From positions 64,390,867 through 64,454,866 of the forward strand of contig OY776130.1 of the NCBI GenBank assembly GCA_963675135.1: a stretch of 64,000 nt of DNA, given 5' to 3'. Origin of the DNA: Galeopsis tetrahit (lineage: Eukaryota > Streptophyta > Magnoliopsida > Lamiales > Lamiaceae). The notes under the pieces were generated by a model. The model was not told where the DNA came from, ran no database searches, and saw nothing but the letters and a program-made list of their open reading frames with translations. Numbering within the stretch: the first letter of the stretch is position 1; every line of letters begins with the position of its first letter. A program made the position numbers and the translations under genes. Shown here one piece after another: positions 47,130 to 57,225 of the stretch.

Positions 47130-48751
47130 TGATTCGGGTGGAATTTACGCGTTTTAGGGGCACATGTGAAGTGTATTTTGATGTGGATTTCATTGAATTA
47201 TGCATGGAATATGATTGTTTAAGCCGAAATGAGAGAAAGGTTGTGTTTTGTTGATTTTGTAGGTAAAACGATGGAATTTGGAGCAAAACACATACCACGA
47301 GTGATCGCACCGGAAAGAGGAGTGCACGGTTGGATTCGTCTCGAAAAACGGAGTGGATTAGCCAAAGGAATCGAGTCAATCCGACACCCGAGGTAAAAGT
47401 TGTGCATGAAACGAGAAGAGGACGCAACTCGGCCGAGTGAGGTTACTCGGCCGAATCTGCAACTTTGGCCTCTACTGCGCACTCGGCCGAGTAAGGTGGA
47501 ATGCGTAGCCCCTGAATTGGACATTACTCGGCCGAGTAACCTTACTCGGCCGAATCTGCAAGTTCTACATTTTCTGCGCACTCGGCCGAGTAAGGTTACT
47601 CAGCCGAGTCTCGGCTAAACAAAAGCGTGGCACGATTTTTAAGTGTTCCACTCGGCCGAGTGACCCCAACTCGGCCGAATTACCTCATTTTCGGTGCCAA
47701 ACTTGTATTTTCTCCATTTTTGAGGGATCAACTTGCAAATATGCCATCCAAACCCTTCTCCAACACTATATAAGGCCCCTTTCTTGAAATCCAAGACACT
47801 TTCCCCCAATCCACACATAGTTACACATATTTGGAGGTGTTTTGGCCATAACTTCTTCATCTCTTCATCAAATCAAGGAAGAAAGGATGCAATAGCTCCC
47901 AAATTCCATTCCCTACCACATTCTAGACTAAGATTTCTCTTTCTTTTCCTTTTTATTTAGTTATTTCATTTGGATTTTGTAATTTGATTATGTATTTGAT
48001 TAGCTAAACACTTTGTGGTTCTAAGGCATTGTAGATACTTGGATTGAAGTTTATGATTAATTTCTTGCTTTAATTGGTGTTTGTCTCTTATTTGTGTGCT
48101 TAATTCCTTATTGCAAAGCATGTTGTTATTGGCCATGATGATTTGCTTAATTCATTGTTAATTGGGGTAAGATCAAGAGATTTACTCCGTTTAATCGTAT
48201 GCAAGCATACAACCCGGTATTATTATGATCTCGAAAGAGGATTAATTATCGGAGAGGGACTTGAATGATCCTAGGAGCTATTTTAGGCGGTATAACATTT
48301 GTGAGGTAGAAATACGAGCCTATGTTACATTGCGTCTTTGGTTAATTAGATCGAGAGATTAATTAATTCTTCTTATGTGATCACCCTATATGAGATAACC
48401 TTAATGGCCATTTAAACGAGATCATAAACGGATATCTATGTATTACAATTGCCTTGGAACCCACCCTCCTTCTTTGAGTTTTCATCCGTTTTACTTTCGT
48501 TTTCTTACTTCGCATGATTAGTTGATCGATTTTATATTTACTCTCTCGTTGTCTATTTGTGACACATAGTTAGGCAATCTTAGAGTAATTCACACCACTC
48601 AATTTATCGATCACGTCTATTTAGAATTCGACTAGCAAACTACCCTTTTATGCTTTAACCTTCTCGTGGGATCGACCTCGTGCTTATCACGCTACAATAG
48701 ACGCCGTACACTTGCGGTTGTTTATTTTAGTGTTGTATAACACGTGTATCA
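47130..48751 (+). repeat. 3' LTR of the inner element
   Basis: 1,622 bp, about 99% identical to 40900-42539 by eye. It lacks exactly one 18-bp unit (one palindrome plus its 6-bp spacer), leaving nine palindromes of which fewer are exact. TATA-like ctatataagg at about 47767. Confidence 0.9.
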
Positions 48752-51700
48752 ATGTGTCAACAGTTGGACAGTTTGGCCACCGATATGGCGGCCTGGGGTG
48801 CGCGAACCGACGCTTTGGCCGTCCAACACCAAGAACTCATGGCCATGTTACGCGATCAACTTCCGAACGCCAATCGGCCACAGCAACAGGCTTCTACGAC
48901 GACTACCTCCGACGAGGAAACTCACACCGCGGAGAACCCATTTGCTCCCCTTGACCCTCGCGTTCCCCAACGCCCTGAGCACGACGTGCCGCCTTATATT
49001 GACAATCGTTGGGAATTGGGATTCAAGATGGAAATCCCGGAGTTCAACGATAATGTCGCCGATTTCGATCTATGCGATTGGCTAATCACAGTAGAAGATA
49101 TTCTTGATTTCAAGAACGTTCCACCCGAGCGGCGGGTACCTCTTGTCGCCACCCGCCTCCGAGGTCGTGCTTCTCATTGGTGGAAGAACCTCAAGTCGTC
49201 CCGTGCCCGTGAGGATAAAACCCCCATTACCACTTGGCCTAAGTTTAAAAGAAAACTGCAGCAGGCATTCCTTCCGTTTAATCACTCGCGAATCATTTTC
49301 CAACGCCTCCAAAATCTACGCCAAGGCCCCCGTTCAGTGGCAGAATACTCAGACGAATTCTACCAACTTATGACTCGGAATGACCTATCCGAAACGAATG
49401 ATCAACTGGTCGCCCGTTATATTGGGGGGTTGCGCTTGGCCATTCAAGATGTTCTGAACCTTTGTTCGCCAGCCACGGTGTCCGAAGCTCATCAGCGAGC
49501 GATCTTAGTAGAGCGACAACAGTCTCGCCGTTCACCGTCCTTCACCCCGCCGAGCACCTCCAAATTGGAGTCGCCAACATCAACCACTTCTGGTCGCTCA
49601 GCGTTGCCGCCACGAAACCCGATCGCGTCCCTGTCCCCTCTGCCTCCACGACCAACGCCTGGCCCCTGCTTTTCTTGCGGCGGTTTTGGCCACAGGGCTA
49701 ATTCTTGTCCTAAACGCGTGATGCTCACAGACGAGGCGGATTATGACGGACCCCCATGTTTCGACGAGTATCCAGCCGAGGAGATACATCACCAGTTCCT
49801 CGCAGGCGATGAGGGCCAGGCCCTCGTTTTGCGACGTTCTTGTTTAACCCCCAGGGCGGAGGAACACATGGCCCAACGCACGTCGTTGTTTCATTCCTCA
49901 TGCACCGTCGCCGGCAAGATTTGCAACTTTATAATTGACTCGGGTTCTTGCGAAAACGTCATTGCCGACGCAGCTGTCCGGAAACTGGCCCTCCCAACTG
50001 AACCGCACCCTAAACCATACAATCTGGCTTGGCTTCAGCAAGGAACGACCGTCACTGTTAAGAATCGCGTGCTGGTCGCATTCTCGATCGGCGAAACGTA
50101 TCGCGACGAGGTGTGGTGCGACGTGGTCCCCATGGACGCGTGCCACCTATTACTTGGCCGCCCGTGGCAATTCGACCGACATGTCATGCATGACGGCCGC
50201 AAAAATACCTACAGCTTCCTATACGAGGGAGTGCGAATTGTCCTTCTACCAGCTGTTCCGCGCCAAATCCCCTCCCAGCCGGACGCGAACCATGTTATTT
50301 TGCTTTCGGCCCGACATTTCTTGGCCGAAGCACAATCGGCCCCGTTCTTAATCCTAATTACGTTTCATGATACATCTCCTGTAACTACTGTGGCGACTGA
50401 ATTTTCTTCCCTTTTGCAGGATTTTAGGGACGTATTCCCAGAAGACTTACCATCGGGTCTCCCGCCCTTACGAGACATCCAACACAGGATCGATCTTGTG
50501 CCGGGCGCGACGCTACCGAATAGACCCCATTATCGCATGAGCCCGGCCGAGCACGAGGAGTTGAGCCGCCAGGTTACGGAGCTCCTTGCTAAGGGCTTCG
50601 TCCGGGAAAGCCTTAGTCCGTGTGCGGTTCCCGCTCTCCTCATTCCAAAGAAGGATAAATCCTGGCGCATGTGCGTCGACAGCCGTGCTATTAACAAAAT
50701 TACCGTTCGATATCGCTTCCCGATTCCAAGATTAGATGATCTGTTAGACCAATTGAGCGGCTCATCCATTTTCTCAAAACTGGACCTTAAGGCGGGATAT
50801 CATCAAATTCGAATCAAGCCAGGAGACGAGTGGAAAACAGCGTTTAAAATTAGGGAAGGATTATATGAGTGGATGGTCATGCCGTTTGGAATGTCCAACG
50901 CGCCAAACACGTTCATGAGGGTGATGACACAGGCCCTCCGGCCCCTCCTAGGAAGCTGTGTCGTCGTATATTTCGACGACATTCTCGTTTATAGCAAGAC
51001 TGTCCAAGATCACTTCTGTCATTTACGAAAGGTGCTGTCAATCCTTCGAGAACAGAAACTGTACGCGGCCCCCTCAAAATGTTCCTTCGGCCAAACTGAA
51101 ATTCTATTTTTAGGGTACACTATATCTGCAAATGGCATCGGGCCGGATTTATCCAAATTTGAAGCTATTCGAAATTGGCCTACGCCACGCACCCCAACGG
51201 AAGCACGTAGCTTTCATGGACTGGCGTCATTCTATCGACGTTTTATTCCCCACTTCAGTACGATAATGGCGCCTATCACGGATTGTATGAGTGGCCCTAC
51301 ATTTCTTTGGACAGTGCACGCGGACCGTGCGTTCGCTATAATAAAGGAGAAACTCACCACGACCCCGCTACTTGTCCTTCCCGACTTCACCGCTCCATTC
51401 GCTCTTCATTGCGACGCCTCGAAAGTTGGCATCGGTGCGGTATTGAGCCAATCTTCCAGACCCGTGGCGTATTTTAGCGAGAAACTGAGCGGACCTCGTT
51501 CGCGATACAGTACCTACGACGTGGAATTTTATGCTGTCGTCCGTGCTGTCCGCCATTGGCGGCATTATTTGTTCCACCAAGAATTTATCCTCTACACGGA
51601 CCACGAGGCACTCAAGCATTTACACACACAGGATTCGGTGTCAGCCCGTCACGCGAACTGGGCAGCTTATTTGCAACAATTTACGTTCGTAATCAAACAT

Positions 51701-53059
51701 CAAGCGGGGCACTTGAACCGTGTTGCCGACGCCCTGAGTCGACGTACGGCCCTCTTACTCGACATGCGCAATAGGGTGCTAGGTTTCGACCAGCTGCGAG
51801 ATCTTTACGCCACCGATCCAATTTTTGGCCCTATTCTCCTTGATTTAACTACTTCTGTATGCACGCGTGAACACTTCCACTTGACTAATGGATTTTTGTT
51901 TTTTGATAACAGATTGTGCATTCCAGAGGGTAGTTTGCGACTACAGATCATCCAAGAGTTACATGCCGCTGGACATACGGGCCGCGATAGAACGTTGGAA
52001 TTAGTATCAAGATCTTATTACTGGCCGTCGCTCCGGCGGGACGTGGGCCGATTTGTGGAGCGCTGCCGTACATGCCAAACTGCCAAAGGCACCGCATCCA
52101 ACGCGGGCCTTTATTTACCACTGCCCATTCCATCACAGCCTTGGACGGATATTAGCATGGATTTTGTCCTAGGGCTTCCTCGCACCCAGCGAGGTAACGA
52201 CTCTATATACGTGGTCGTCGACAGATTTTCTAAAATGGTCCACTTCATCCCGTGTAAGAAGACGGCGGATGCGGTAAAGGTGGCACAACATTTTTTTCAG
52301 GATGTGTACAAATTGCATGGCCTACCACAATCAATTGTTTCGGATCGCGACACGCGTTTTTTGAGTCATTTTTGGAGGTCTTTATGGAGGATGGTGAACA
52401 CAACGCTAAACTACAGCAGTGCATATCACCCGCAGACAGACGGCCAGACGGAGGTCGTCAATCGGTCCTTAGGAAATCTGCTCCAGTGCTTGGTGGGAGA
52501 TAATGTCCGTGCGTGGGATGTTAAGCTAGCACAGGCGGAATTCGCGCATAACTCAGCCGTTAATCGTAGTACGGGTTTCGCTCCATTTCAGGTGGTCTAT
52601 TCGTTGATTCCGCAGGGACCGTTGGATCTCTTGACGTTACCAACTCACAAACGGCCGCATGGGCGCGCTCGTGACTTCGTGGAATCTCTTCAGCAAATAC
52701 ATGCGGCTACAAAGGCAAATTTGGAAGCCGCGACGACCAAATATAAAGCCGCTGCTGATTTACATCGCCGTCAGCGTTTGTTTAAGGTGGGCGACCTAGT
52801 TTGGGCGGTCCTTACTAAGGACCGTATTCCGGCCCACGAGTATAATAAGTTGTCCGCACGGAAGGTGGGCCCAGTAGAGATCGTGGAGTGTATCAATCCG
52901 AATGCATATCGCCTTCAGCTGCCGCCCCATTTACGGTGTTCCGACGTCTTCAACGTCAAGCATTTGGTGCCATTTATTCCGGATGACGCGACGCTGGATT
53001 CGAGGCCGAATCCTTTTAACCCCGGTCGGAATGATGCAGGGGTAGATAGTATTGTGTGA
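48752..53059 (+). CDS. Gag-pol polyprotein of the outer Ty3/gypsy element
   Basis: 1,435-aa uninterrupted frame; the native start lies 15 codons further up, across the inner insertion. Order: gag (HWWKNLKSSRAR, EFYQLMTRNDL, VARYIGGL), CCHC knuckle (CFSCGGFGHRANSC, about residue 306), aspartic protease (FIIDSGSCENV, about 395), reverse transcriptase (KLDLKAGYHQIRI, VYFDDILVYS with YFDD at 740), RNase H (LHCDASKVGIGAVL, LYTDHEALKHL, NRVADALSRR), integrase with HHCC (from H1071: HAAGHTGRDRTLEL, CRTCQ) and a DDE core (SMDFVLGLP, VSDRDTRF, GQTEVVNRS), then a GPVEIVE...NAYRLQLP C-terminal module without an obvious chromodomain. All catalytic residues are present. The final nine codons lie in the 3' LTR. 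The ATG used here comes from the inner element's target duplication. Confidence 0.92.
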   Translation: MCQQLDSLATDMAAWGARTDALAVQHQELMAMLRDQLPNANRPQQQASTTTTSDEETHTAENPFAPLDPRVPQRPEHDVPPYIDNRWELGFKMEIPEFNDNVADFDLCDWLITVEDILDFKNVPPERRVPLVATRLRGRASHWWKNLKSSRAREDKTPITTWPKFKRKLQQAFLPFNHSRIIFQRLQNLRQGPRSVAEYSDEFYQLMTRNDLSETNDQLVARYIGGLRLAIQDVLNLCSPATVSEAHQRAILVERQQSRRSPSFTPPSTSKLESPTSTTSGRSALPPRNPIASLSPLPPRPTPGPCFSCGGFGHRANSCPKRVMLTDEADYDGPPCFDEYPAEEIHHQFLAGDEGQALVLRRSCLTPRAEEHMAQRTSLFHSSCTVAGKICNFIIDSGSCENVIADAAVRKLALPTEPHPKPYNLAWLQQGTTVTVKNRVLVAFSIGETYRDEVWCDVVPMDACHLLLGRPWQFDRHVMHDGRKNTYSFLYEGVRIVLLPAVPRQIPSQPDANHVILLSARHFLAEAQSAPFLILITFHDTSPVTTVATEFSSLLQDFRDVFPEDLPSGLPPLRDIQHRIDLVPGATLPNRPHYRMSPAEHEELSRQVTELLAKGFVRESLSPCAVPALLIPKKDKSWRMCVDSRAINKITVRYRFPIPRLDDLLDQLSGSSIFSKLDLKAGYHQIRIKPGDEWKTAFKIREGLYEWMVMPFGMSNAPNTFMRVMTQALRPLLGSCVVVYFDDILVYSKTVQDHFCHLRKVLSILREQKLYAAPSKCSFGQTEILFLGYTISANGIGPDLSKFEAIRNWPTPRTPTEARSFHGLASFYRRFIPHFSTIMAPITDCMSGPTFLWTVHADRAFAIIKEKLTTTPLLVLPDFTAPFALHCDASKVGIGAVLSQSSRPVAYFSEKLSGPRSRYSTYDVEFYAVVRAVRHWRHYLFHQEFILYTDHEALKHLHTQDSVSARHANWAAYLQQFTFVIKHQAGHLNRVADALSRRTALLLDMRNRVLGFDQLRDLYATDPIFGPILLDLTTSVCTREHFHLTNGFLFFDNRLCIPEGSLRLQIIQELHAAGHTGRDRTLELVSRSYYWPSLRRDVGRFVERCRTCQTAKGTASNAGLYLPLPIPSQPWTDISMDFVLGLPRTQRGNDSIYVVVDRFSKMVHFIPCKKTADAVKVAQHFFQDVYKLHGLPQSIVSDRDTRFLSHFWRSLWRMVNTTLNYSSAYHPQTDGQTEVVNRSLGNLLQCLVGDNVRAWDVKLAQAEFAHNSAVNRSTGFAPFQVVYSLIPQGPLDLLTLPTHKRPHGRARDFVESLQQIHAATKANLEAATTKYKAAADLHRRQRLFKVGDLVWAVLTKDRIPAHEYNKLSARKVGPVEIVECINPNAYRLQLPPHLRCSDVFNVKHLVPFIPDDATLDSRPNPFNPGRNDAGVDSIV

Positions 53060-53277
53060 TATTTGGGGTAGTTTCGTATTTTAGCCTGGGATGGGTTAAG
53101 TTGCAAAGTGTTATGTTTGTTCAAGCAGGCGGTTATGTTGTGTATATATAGTGCCTCTCTTAAACATTGTGAGGTTGGTTGTTTGTGAAATTAAAAGAGT
53201 TGGTTTTCGGTTTAACCTGCACTCTCTTGAGAGTGTTCGTCCCGTGTTCTTTAACAATTACAGCTTCCGCTACATTA
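53032..53277 (+). repeat. 3' LTR of the outer element
   Basis: 246 bp, one visible difference from the 5' LTR (ttaacctgc against ttaatctgc). Carries the gag-pol stop codon. Confidence 0.9.
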
Positions 53278-53282
53278 GTGGT

Positions 53283-54401
53283 GCTCTATGAGAAAAGATA
53301 AGGTAAGGCATAAAAAAAAAAAGCATGAACATTCAAGAATGGTGACTCCTAAAATGCCACAACTACTGTATATATATGTATCTTGTTTTAGAAAGATGCA
53401 TGATGCATGTAGAAGGGCAACATTACTGCAGGACTGGCAGAGTCCAAAATGAGTGTCAAGAGCAATTCTGTCAAACAATAACACCAATCTTATCATATAG
53501 AGAGACACGATCTACGTAACATTACGCTCAACGGATGCATCATCTCGTTGAAGCAGCAACAACGTACACACAAAACGACCAGCGTACCAAACCATCTATA
53601 TATCTAAAAAATCCTTTATTGGAGTTTAGTCCATATCTCAGACTGATATGTATGGAGACAACTCAATAAAATAGCCACATTTATAAGAAAACAAGGTTCA
53701 AAATAAAGAATGTATCAATCCTACATGCACCTTTGAAAGTTGAAACAATTAATAGAAAAAAAATAGCAGCAAATCCATATTTGTTTTAACCATTTCCCAT
53801 TCTCATTCCCTTCTTTGAGTCTGCAGCTTATAAACTAAATGCAGATCCAATTGAAAAACGCTAGCTAGTGAAAGAATATAATCATTGACGAATCTGAGAT
53901 TTGAGCAAACAAAAGTGAAGAACATGACAATTGCATGTTGATCATATTTTCTCCAAAACCTTTTTATATAACTAGTTTATATTATCCATCAAACACCTAG
54001 TTTTTCTTCAACCAAAAACCAATTACAGAGCATAAAAACACGCACACACAAACAGAGCTGCCACATAAATAAAGCATAAAAATTACCTCAAAATTCTCTG
54101 TAGCTAATAAGAAGCCCCATAGCATAAGATCATCAATCAACCATCAATCATCTAAAAAAATGTACAGTCATAAGCATCATCATCATCATCATACGATACG
54201 ATTCATACCATCACTATCAAAATATATCTATCGCCACAGTCACTCAAGCAAGAATGATTCAAAAAAAAAAAAAAAGAATGATTCTAAAAATTCGTGCTAA
54301 CAGAACAGTAATGGAGACTCATTAACAACACAGCAATCTAGTTTTAAGGCAGAGTATATAGCACTAAAGTGATAATCGCTGAATTATTTCAAGCTTCAGC
54401 T
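53283..54401. other. ELF4-like gene 3' flank; no other gene seen
   Basis: AT-rich. Short (ATC)n at about 54176-54192 and a duplicated aagaatgattc around a poly-A at 54252-54285. The last part is presumably 3' UTR of the ELF4-like gene. Confidence 0.4.
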
Positions 54402-54749
54402 TCATTTCTTCCCGGCTTCGTCTGCTACGGCGCGGCGCTGCTGAACCGTGGTGGATAGATTCCCGGAGAGCTCGGAGTAGAGTCCCGTGACTTTTTGGAT
54501 ATTTGCATTAATCTCAGCGATCAGACCGACATTTTTGGCCATATTACCGGGGATTTTTGAGCGGTGGTTTTGGTTCACCTGTTGAATTAAGCGATTATTG
54601 CGATCGAGCAAGGATTGAACCTCTCTGAAGCGTGTGCTTAGGGAATCCCAAGTCTCCGCAGCGGCGGCAGCGGCGGCGGCTGCGGCGGCTGCAGCTTCGG
54701 CTTGATCCGCGTCGGAAGTGCTTAGGCTTAGGTTTAGGTTTAGGTCCAT
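54402..54749 (-). CDS. ELF4: EARLY FLOWERING 4 (ELF4)-like circadian clock protein
   Basis: ELF4 works in the evening complex with ELF3 and LUX, which represses clock and growth genes at dusk. Single exon, 115 aa. The conserved ELF4 domain covers roughly residues 33-98: WDSLSTRFREVQSLLDRNNR, LIQQVNQNHRSKIPGNMAKN, VGLIAEINANIQKV, YSELSGNL. The closest match by eye is ELF4 itself or ELF4-L rather than a distant DUF1313 protein. The N-terminus is unusual: MDLNLNLSLS followed by DADQAE and a run of about 13 alanines encoded by GCN repeats (54655-54700). I chose the ATG at 54747-54749 because the extension up to 54824 is basic and non-conserved. ELF4 family genes are normally intronless, as here. 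Confidence 0.93.
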   Translation of the reverse strand: MDLNLNLSLSTSDADQAEAAAAAAAAAAAAAETWDSLSTRFREVQSLLDRNNRLIQQVNQNHRSKIPGNMAKNVGLIAEINANIQKVTGLYSELSGNLSTTVQQRRAVADEAGKK

Positions 54750-56688
54750 GGCGAAGGAGGATCGGATTTTCGTCAATTTTTTAAGCTTCCGTTGTGTTGT
54801 GGGTATGAGTATGAATGAGATCACTGTGCGTGCGTGGGAAATTTAATTACGAAAATTTGAAAAAGGAACCGCCAAAGAAGGCGGTTAACAGCCTGCACGC
54901 GGTTTTTTTTTTTTTTTATTATTAAAGTTTCAATTAAAAAAAAAAAACTGCTTCTAACCAATCAAAAAAACCGCTCCTAATTTTATTTCTAAACCAATTT
55001 TATGCATTTCTAATATTTATTTAATTATCTTCTCTTTTTTTTCTTTTAGATTTTTTCTCATTTTCTTCAAATAAAATTTTATTTAAATATTTATATTTTT
55101 GTCCACAATCCCGCGTATTATGAGTTTTGAACTAGTTAAATATATGTGTAATCTAGGAGCCAAAATCGACCTAATTTGTGGGTTATTTATTAATTGAAAT
55201 AATATTGTATGTGTTGATAAGGGCTCCCTAACTCGACCAGAAACTTGAGTATTTGCCTTAAAAAAAAGATTATGAATCCGAATGGATGTACATTCGAAAT
55301 GTGTTTATCAAGTAGGGAATATCTTTAAATTTGGATGATACTTAAATGCAATTGATTGGACATATACAATTAAAATTGAACTTTAATGAATTTAGTCAAA
55401 TATTGAATTAAAGATTAAATCGCAGGTAAATTAAACATTAAAACCGAAATGTATGTATACTAGAAAAATTGCCTAAACGAGAGTATCAGCTGCTCAACAA
55501 TAAAAAGAAAATTAAAAAATAAATAAAAACACACCAATCAACCAAAAAATTATTTGGACTTATGAGTCTACTAGTACTATGTTTGCAACTTGCAACAAAT
55601 GAGGTCAGAGAATACAACGAATTTGTGGGTTATGGGTTGAAATAATAATATTGTGTTGATTATAAATTAAATGAAAACTCAAATTAAAATAATATAAAGT
55701 AATTTTTATAGATTCAATTCTATACAATGTGCTTTAAAAAATATCAGCTACGTACGTTCTTCCTTTTTATTCTCGTTCTGAAATTTATGTTTCAATCGGA
55801 TAGATCAAAGTTTTGAGTTTCAAAATGTAATGTATCTATCTCCTGATTATTTTTTTAGCATATTTTTACTGGTTTTGTTCATACAATAACACACACCTCT
55901 CCATAACATATTTATATTCAACATAATTTTTCAACATGAGTATGTGTTCATATTTCTTACAACGATACATGTTTTCTCATATATTAATATATAAATCTGA
56001 AATCGAATATCTACATTAGGTGGAAGTAGTGAAGGAAGGTATTTCATGACATTTATTGACAAAATTACAAGGAAAGTGTGGGTGAATGAAACATTTCAAC
56101 GAAAATATCACAAACTAAGGAAACAAGATACTGTAAATGTGAAATTGAAGCATATAATGACTTGAAAATTTTAATTAATTAATTAACTTACCTGACAAAA
56201 TAACACAAAATCCTTAAAAAACATTGAGGATATATGGCAGAACATGCATCTAATTAATTAAATCTTTCATGAATCCAACTATATATGTTTAAATGGAACA
56301 AGATTCATTCAGATAACTATATATCAAACTTCTTTTGATCTATAGAAGACAGCAGTCCAAATTACGTTTTAATTTTTTTATTTTATTTTTTTGCATTGAG
56401 CTAGCCCATGCATGAAATTATAGGACCGACCCTGCTCAACAAATTAATTAATTAAAAATAAATAAAAACAACAATTAATTATATATAAATAGAAAACATT
56501 ACGATTACATGCCACGTACTTTTACAATATTCGTTTAGCTAGACACGAACACATTATTCTCACGCAAACATTATATATATGACTATTACACGTACACTTA
56601 ATTCTCACATATATATTTATGTAAGAAAGATAATAATTCAACATTGAAGATAGTAGTAGCATTCTCTTGCGTGCATGTTTTGGTGTAT
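54750..56688. other. ELF4-like promoter side and AT-rich spacer
   Basis: Upstream of the ELF4-like gene, then about 1.8 kb of AT-rich DNA. At 54860-54990 ccgccaaagaaggcggt and two gcggttttt/aaaaaccgc blocks form inverted repeats. I see no coding frame. Confidence 0.4.
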
Positions 56689-57225
56689 TCACATCGCCTT
56701 TGGTGGTGGAGGTGAGCGCAGTTTCGGCAGCTTTGGAATTTTTGGAGTTTTTGGACGAAAAAAGGGTGGGAGGCGAAAAACAGCCGCTGATAAATAAAGT
56801 AAATAAAGTAAGTGTTGTGAAATATAATATATATTTATATATATATATTCTCTAAAAAAAAGAAAAACAAATACAGTACTTTACGCCGTGAACAGTTCAA
56901 AAAAGAAAATAGACACACACATACGTACTAGTAAAATTCGGCCCGATTAATTATTCTACATTTACAGATTTTAAAGCATATATATATACAGTTGCAAGTG
57001 TGTCATTAGTACTACTAGCTAGCTACCTCAAGAAACTAAAATCAATATATAAATTAAGAAATTAAAGTATAAAGAGATCGAGAATTGCATACATGGTTCA
57101 ACAACGGAGGGATTGGAAGTAGTACTAGTCTGATCAAGTACCCTTGCAGCTTGTGTAGATATCATCAAAAGAGCTGCCATACATATGAATATCCCCACAA
57201 TAACATTAATCACCTTCAAACCCAT
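56689..57225 (-). CDS. Small secreted Lys/Pro-rich peptide, family not recognised
   Basis: Two exons, 57093-57225 and 56689-56786 (133 + 98 nt), join across a 306-nt GT-AG intron for 76 aa. Residues 1 to about 27 form a clear signal peptide: MGLKVINVIVGIFICMAALL, then MISTQA. The mature part begins RVLDQTSTTSNPSVVEPS and exon 2 gives AVFRLPPFFRPKTPKIPKLP followed by KLRSPPPPKAM and the stop. The K-x-P-K repeats and PPPP run suggest a cell-wall or apoplastic peptide, loosely reminiscent of PELPK-type proteins, but I do not recognise the family. A TATAAATAG lies about 65 nt upstream of the ATG (57287-57295 on the plus strand). The splice model is mine; the phase fits and the acceptor TTTATCAG is good. 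A decayed copy of the 5' part lies at 57619-57800. Confidence 0.65.

Larger units (their letters stand above)
40900..48751 (+). mobile_element. Athila-like non-autonomous (gag-protease only) LTR element, nested
   Basis: LTRs at 40900-42539 (1,640 bp) and 47130-48751 (1,622 bp), TGATTCGGG to GTGTATCA, flanked by the 5-bp target duplication ATGTG (40895-40899, 48752-48756). PBS TGGCGCCGCTGCCGGGG at 42546 fits the tRNA-Asp type used by Athila elements. PPT aagtttgggggagt ends next to the 3' LTR at 47115-47128. The body carries one gag-protease ORF (42719-45409) and then 1.7 kb of non-coding sequence that includes gggaggcaacccaaggtt (45462), familiar from Athila-group 3' regions. RT, RNase H and integrase are absent, so mobility must depend on proteins supplied in trans. 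The LTRs differ by roughly 13 substitutions and one 18-bp indel. Confidence 0.9.
40588..53277 (+). mobile_element. Ty3/gypsy chromovirus-like LTR retrotransposon, probably CRM clade (outer element)
   Basis: LTRs of 246 bp at 40588-40833 and 53032-53277 differ at one position that I can see. They are flanked by the 5-bp target duplication GTGGT (40583-40587, 53278-53282). A primer binding site TGGTATCCAGAG follows the 5' LTR after two bases and fits initiator tRNA-Met. The internal region codes for a single gag-pol polyprotein with all catalytic motifs present, whose stop codon lies 27 nt inside the 3' LTR, a trait reported for CRM elements. The element is interrupted after its first 15 codons by the inner element at 40900-48751 (TSD ATGTG). 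Excluding that insert it is about 4.8 kb. Lineage is inferred from the integrase C-terminus and the LTR overlap; Reina is the alternative. Confidence 0.9.

Noticed and set aside
53032..53277. Gene for a small RNA or independent promoter at 53032
   Set aside because: It is simply the 3' LTR, identical but for one base to 40588-40833.
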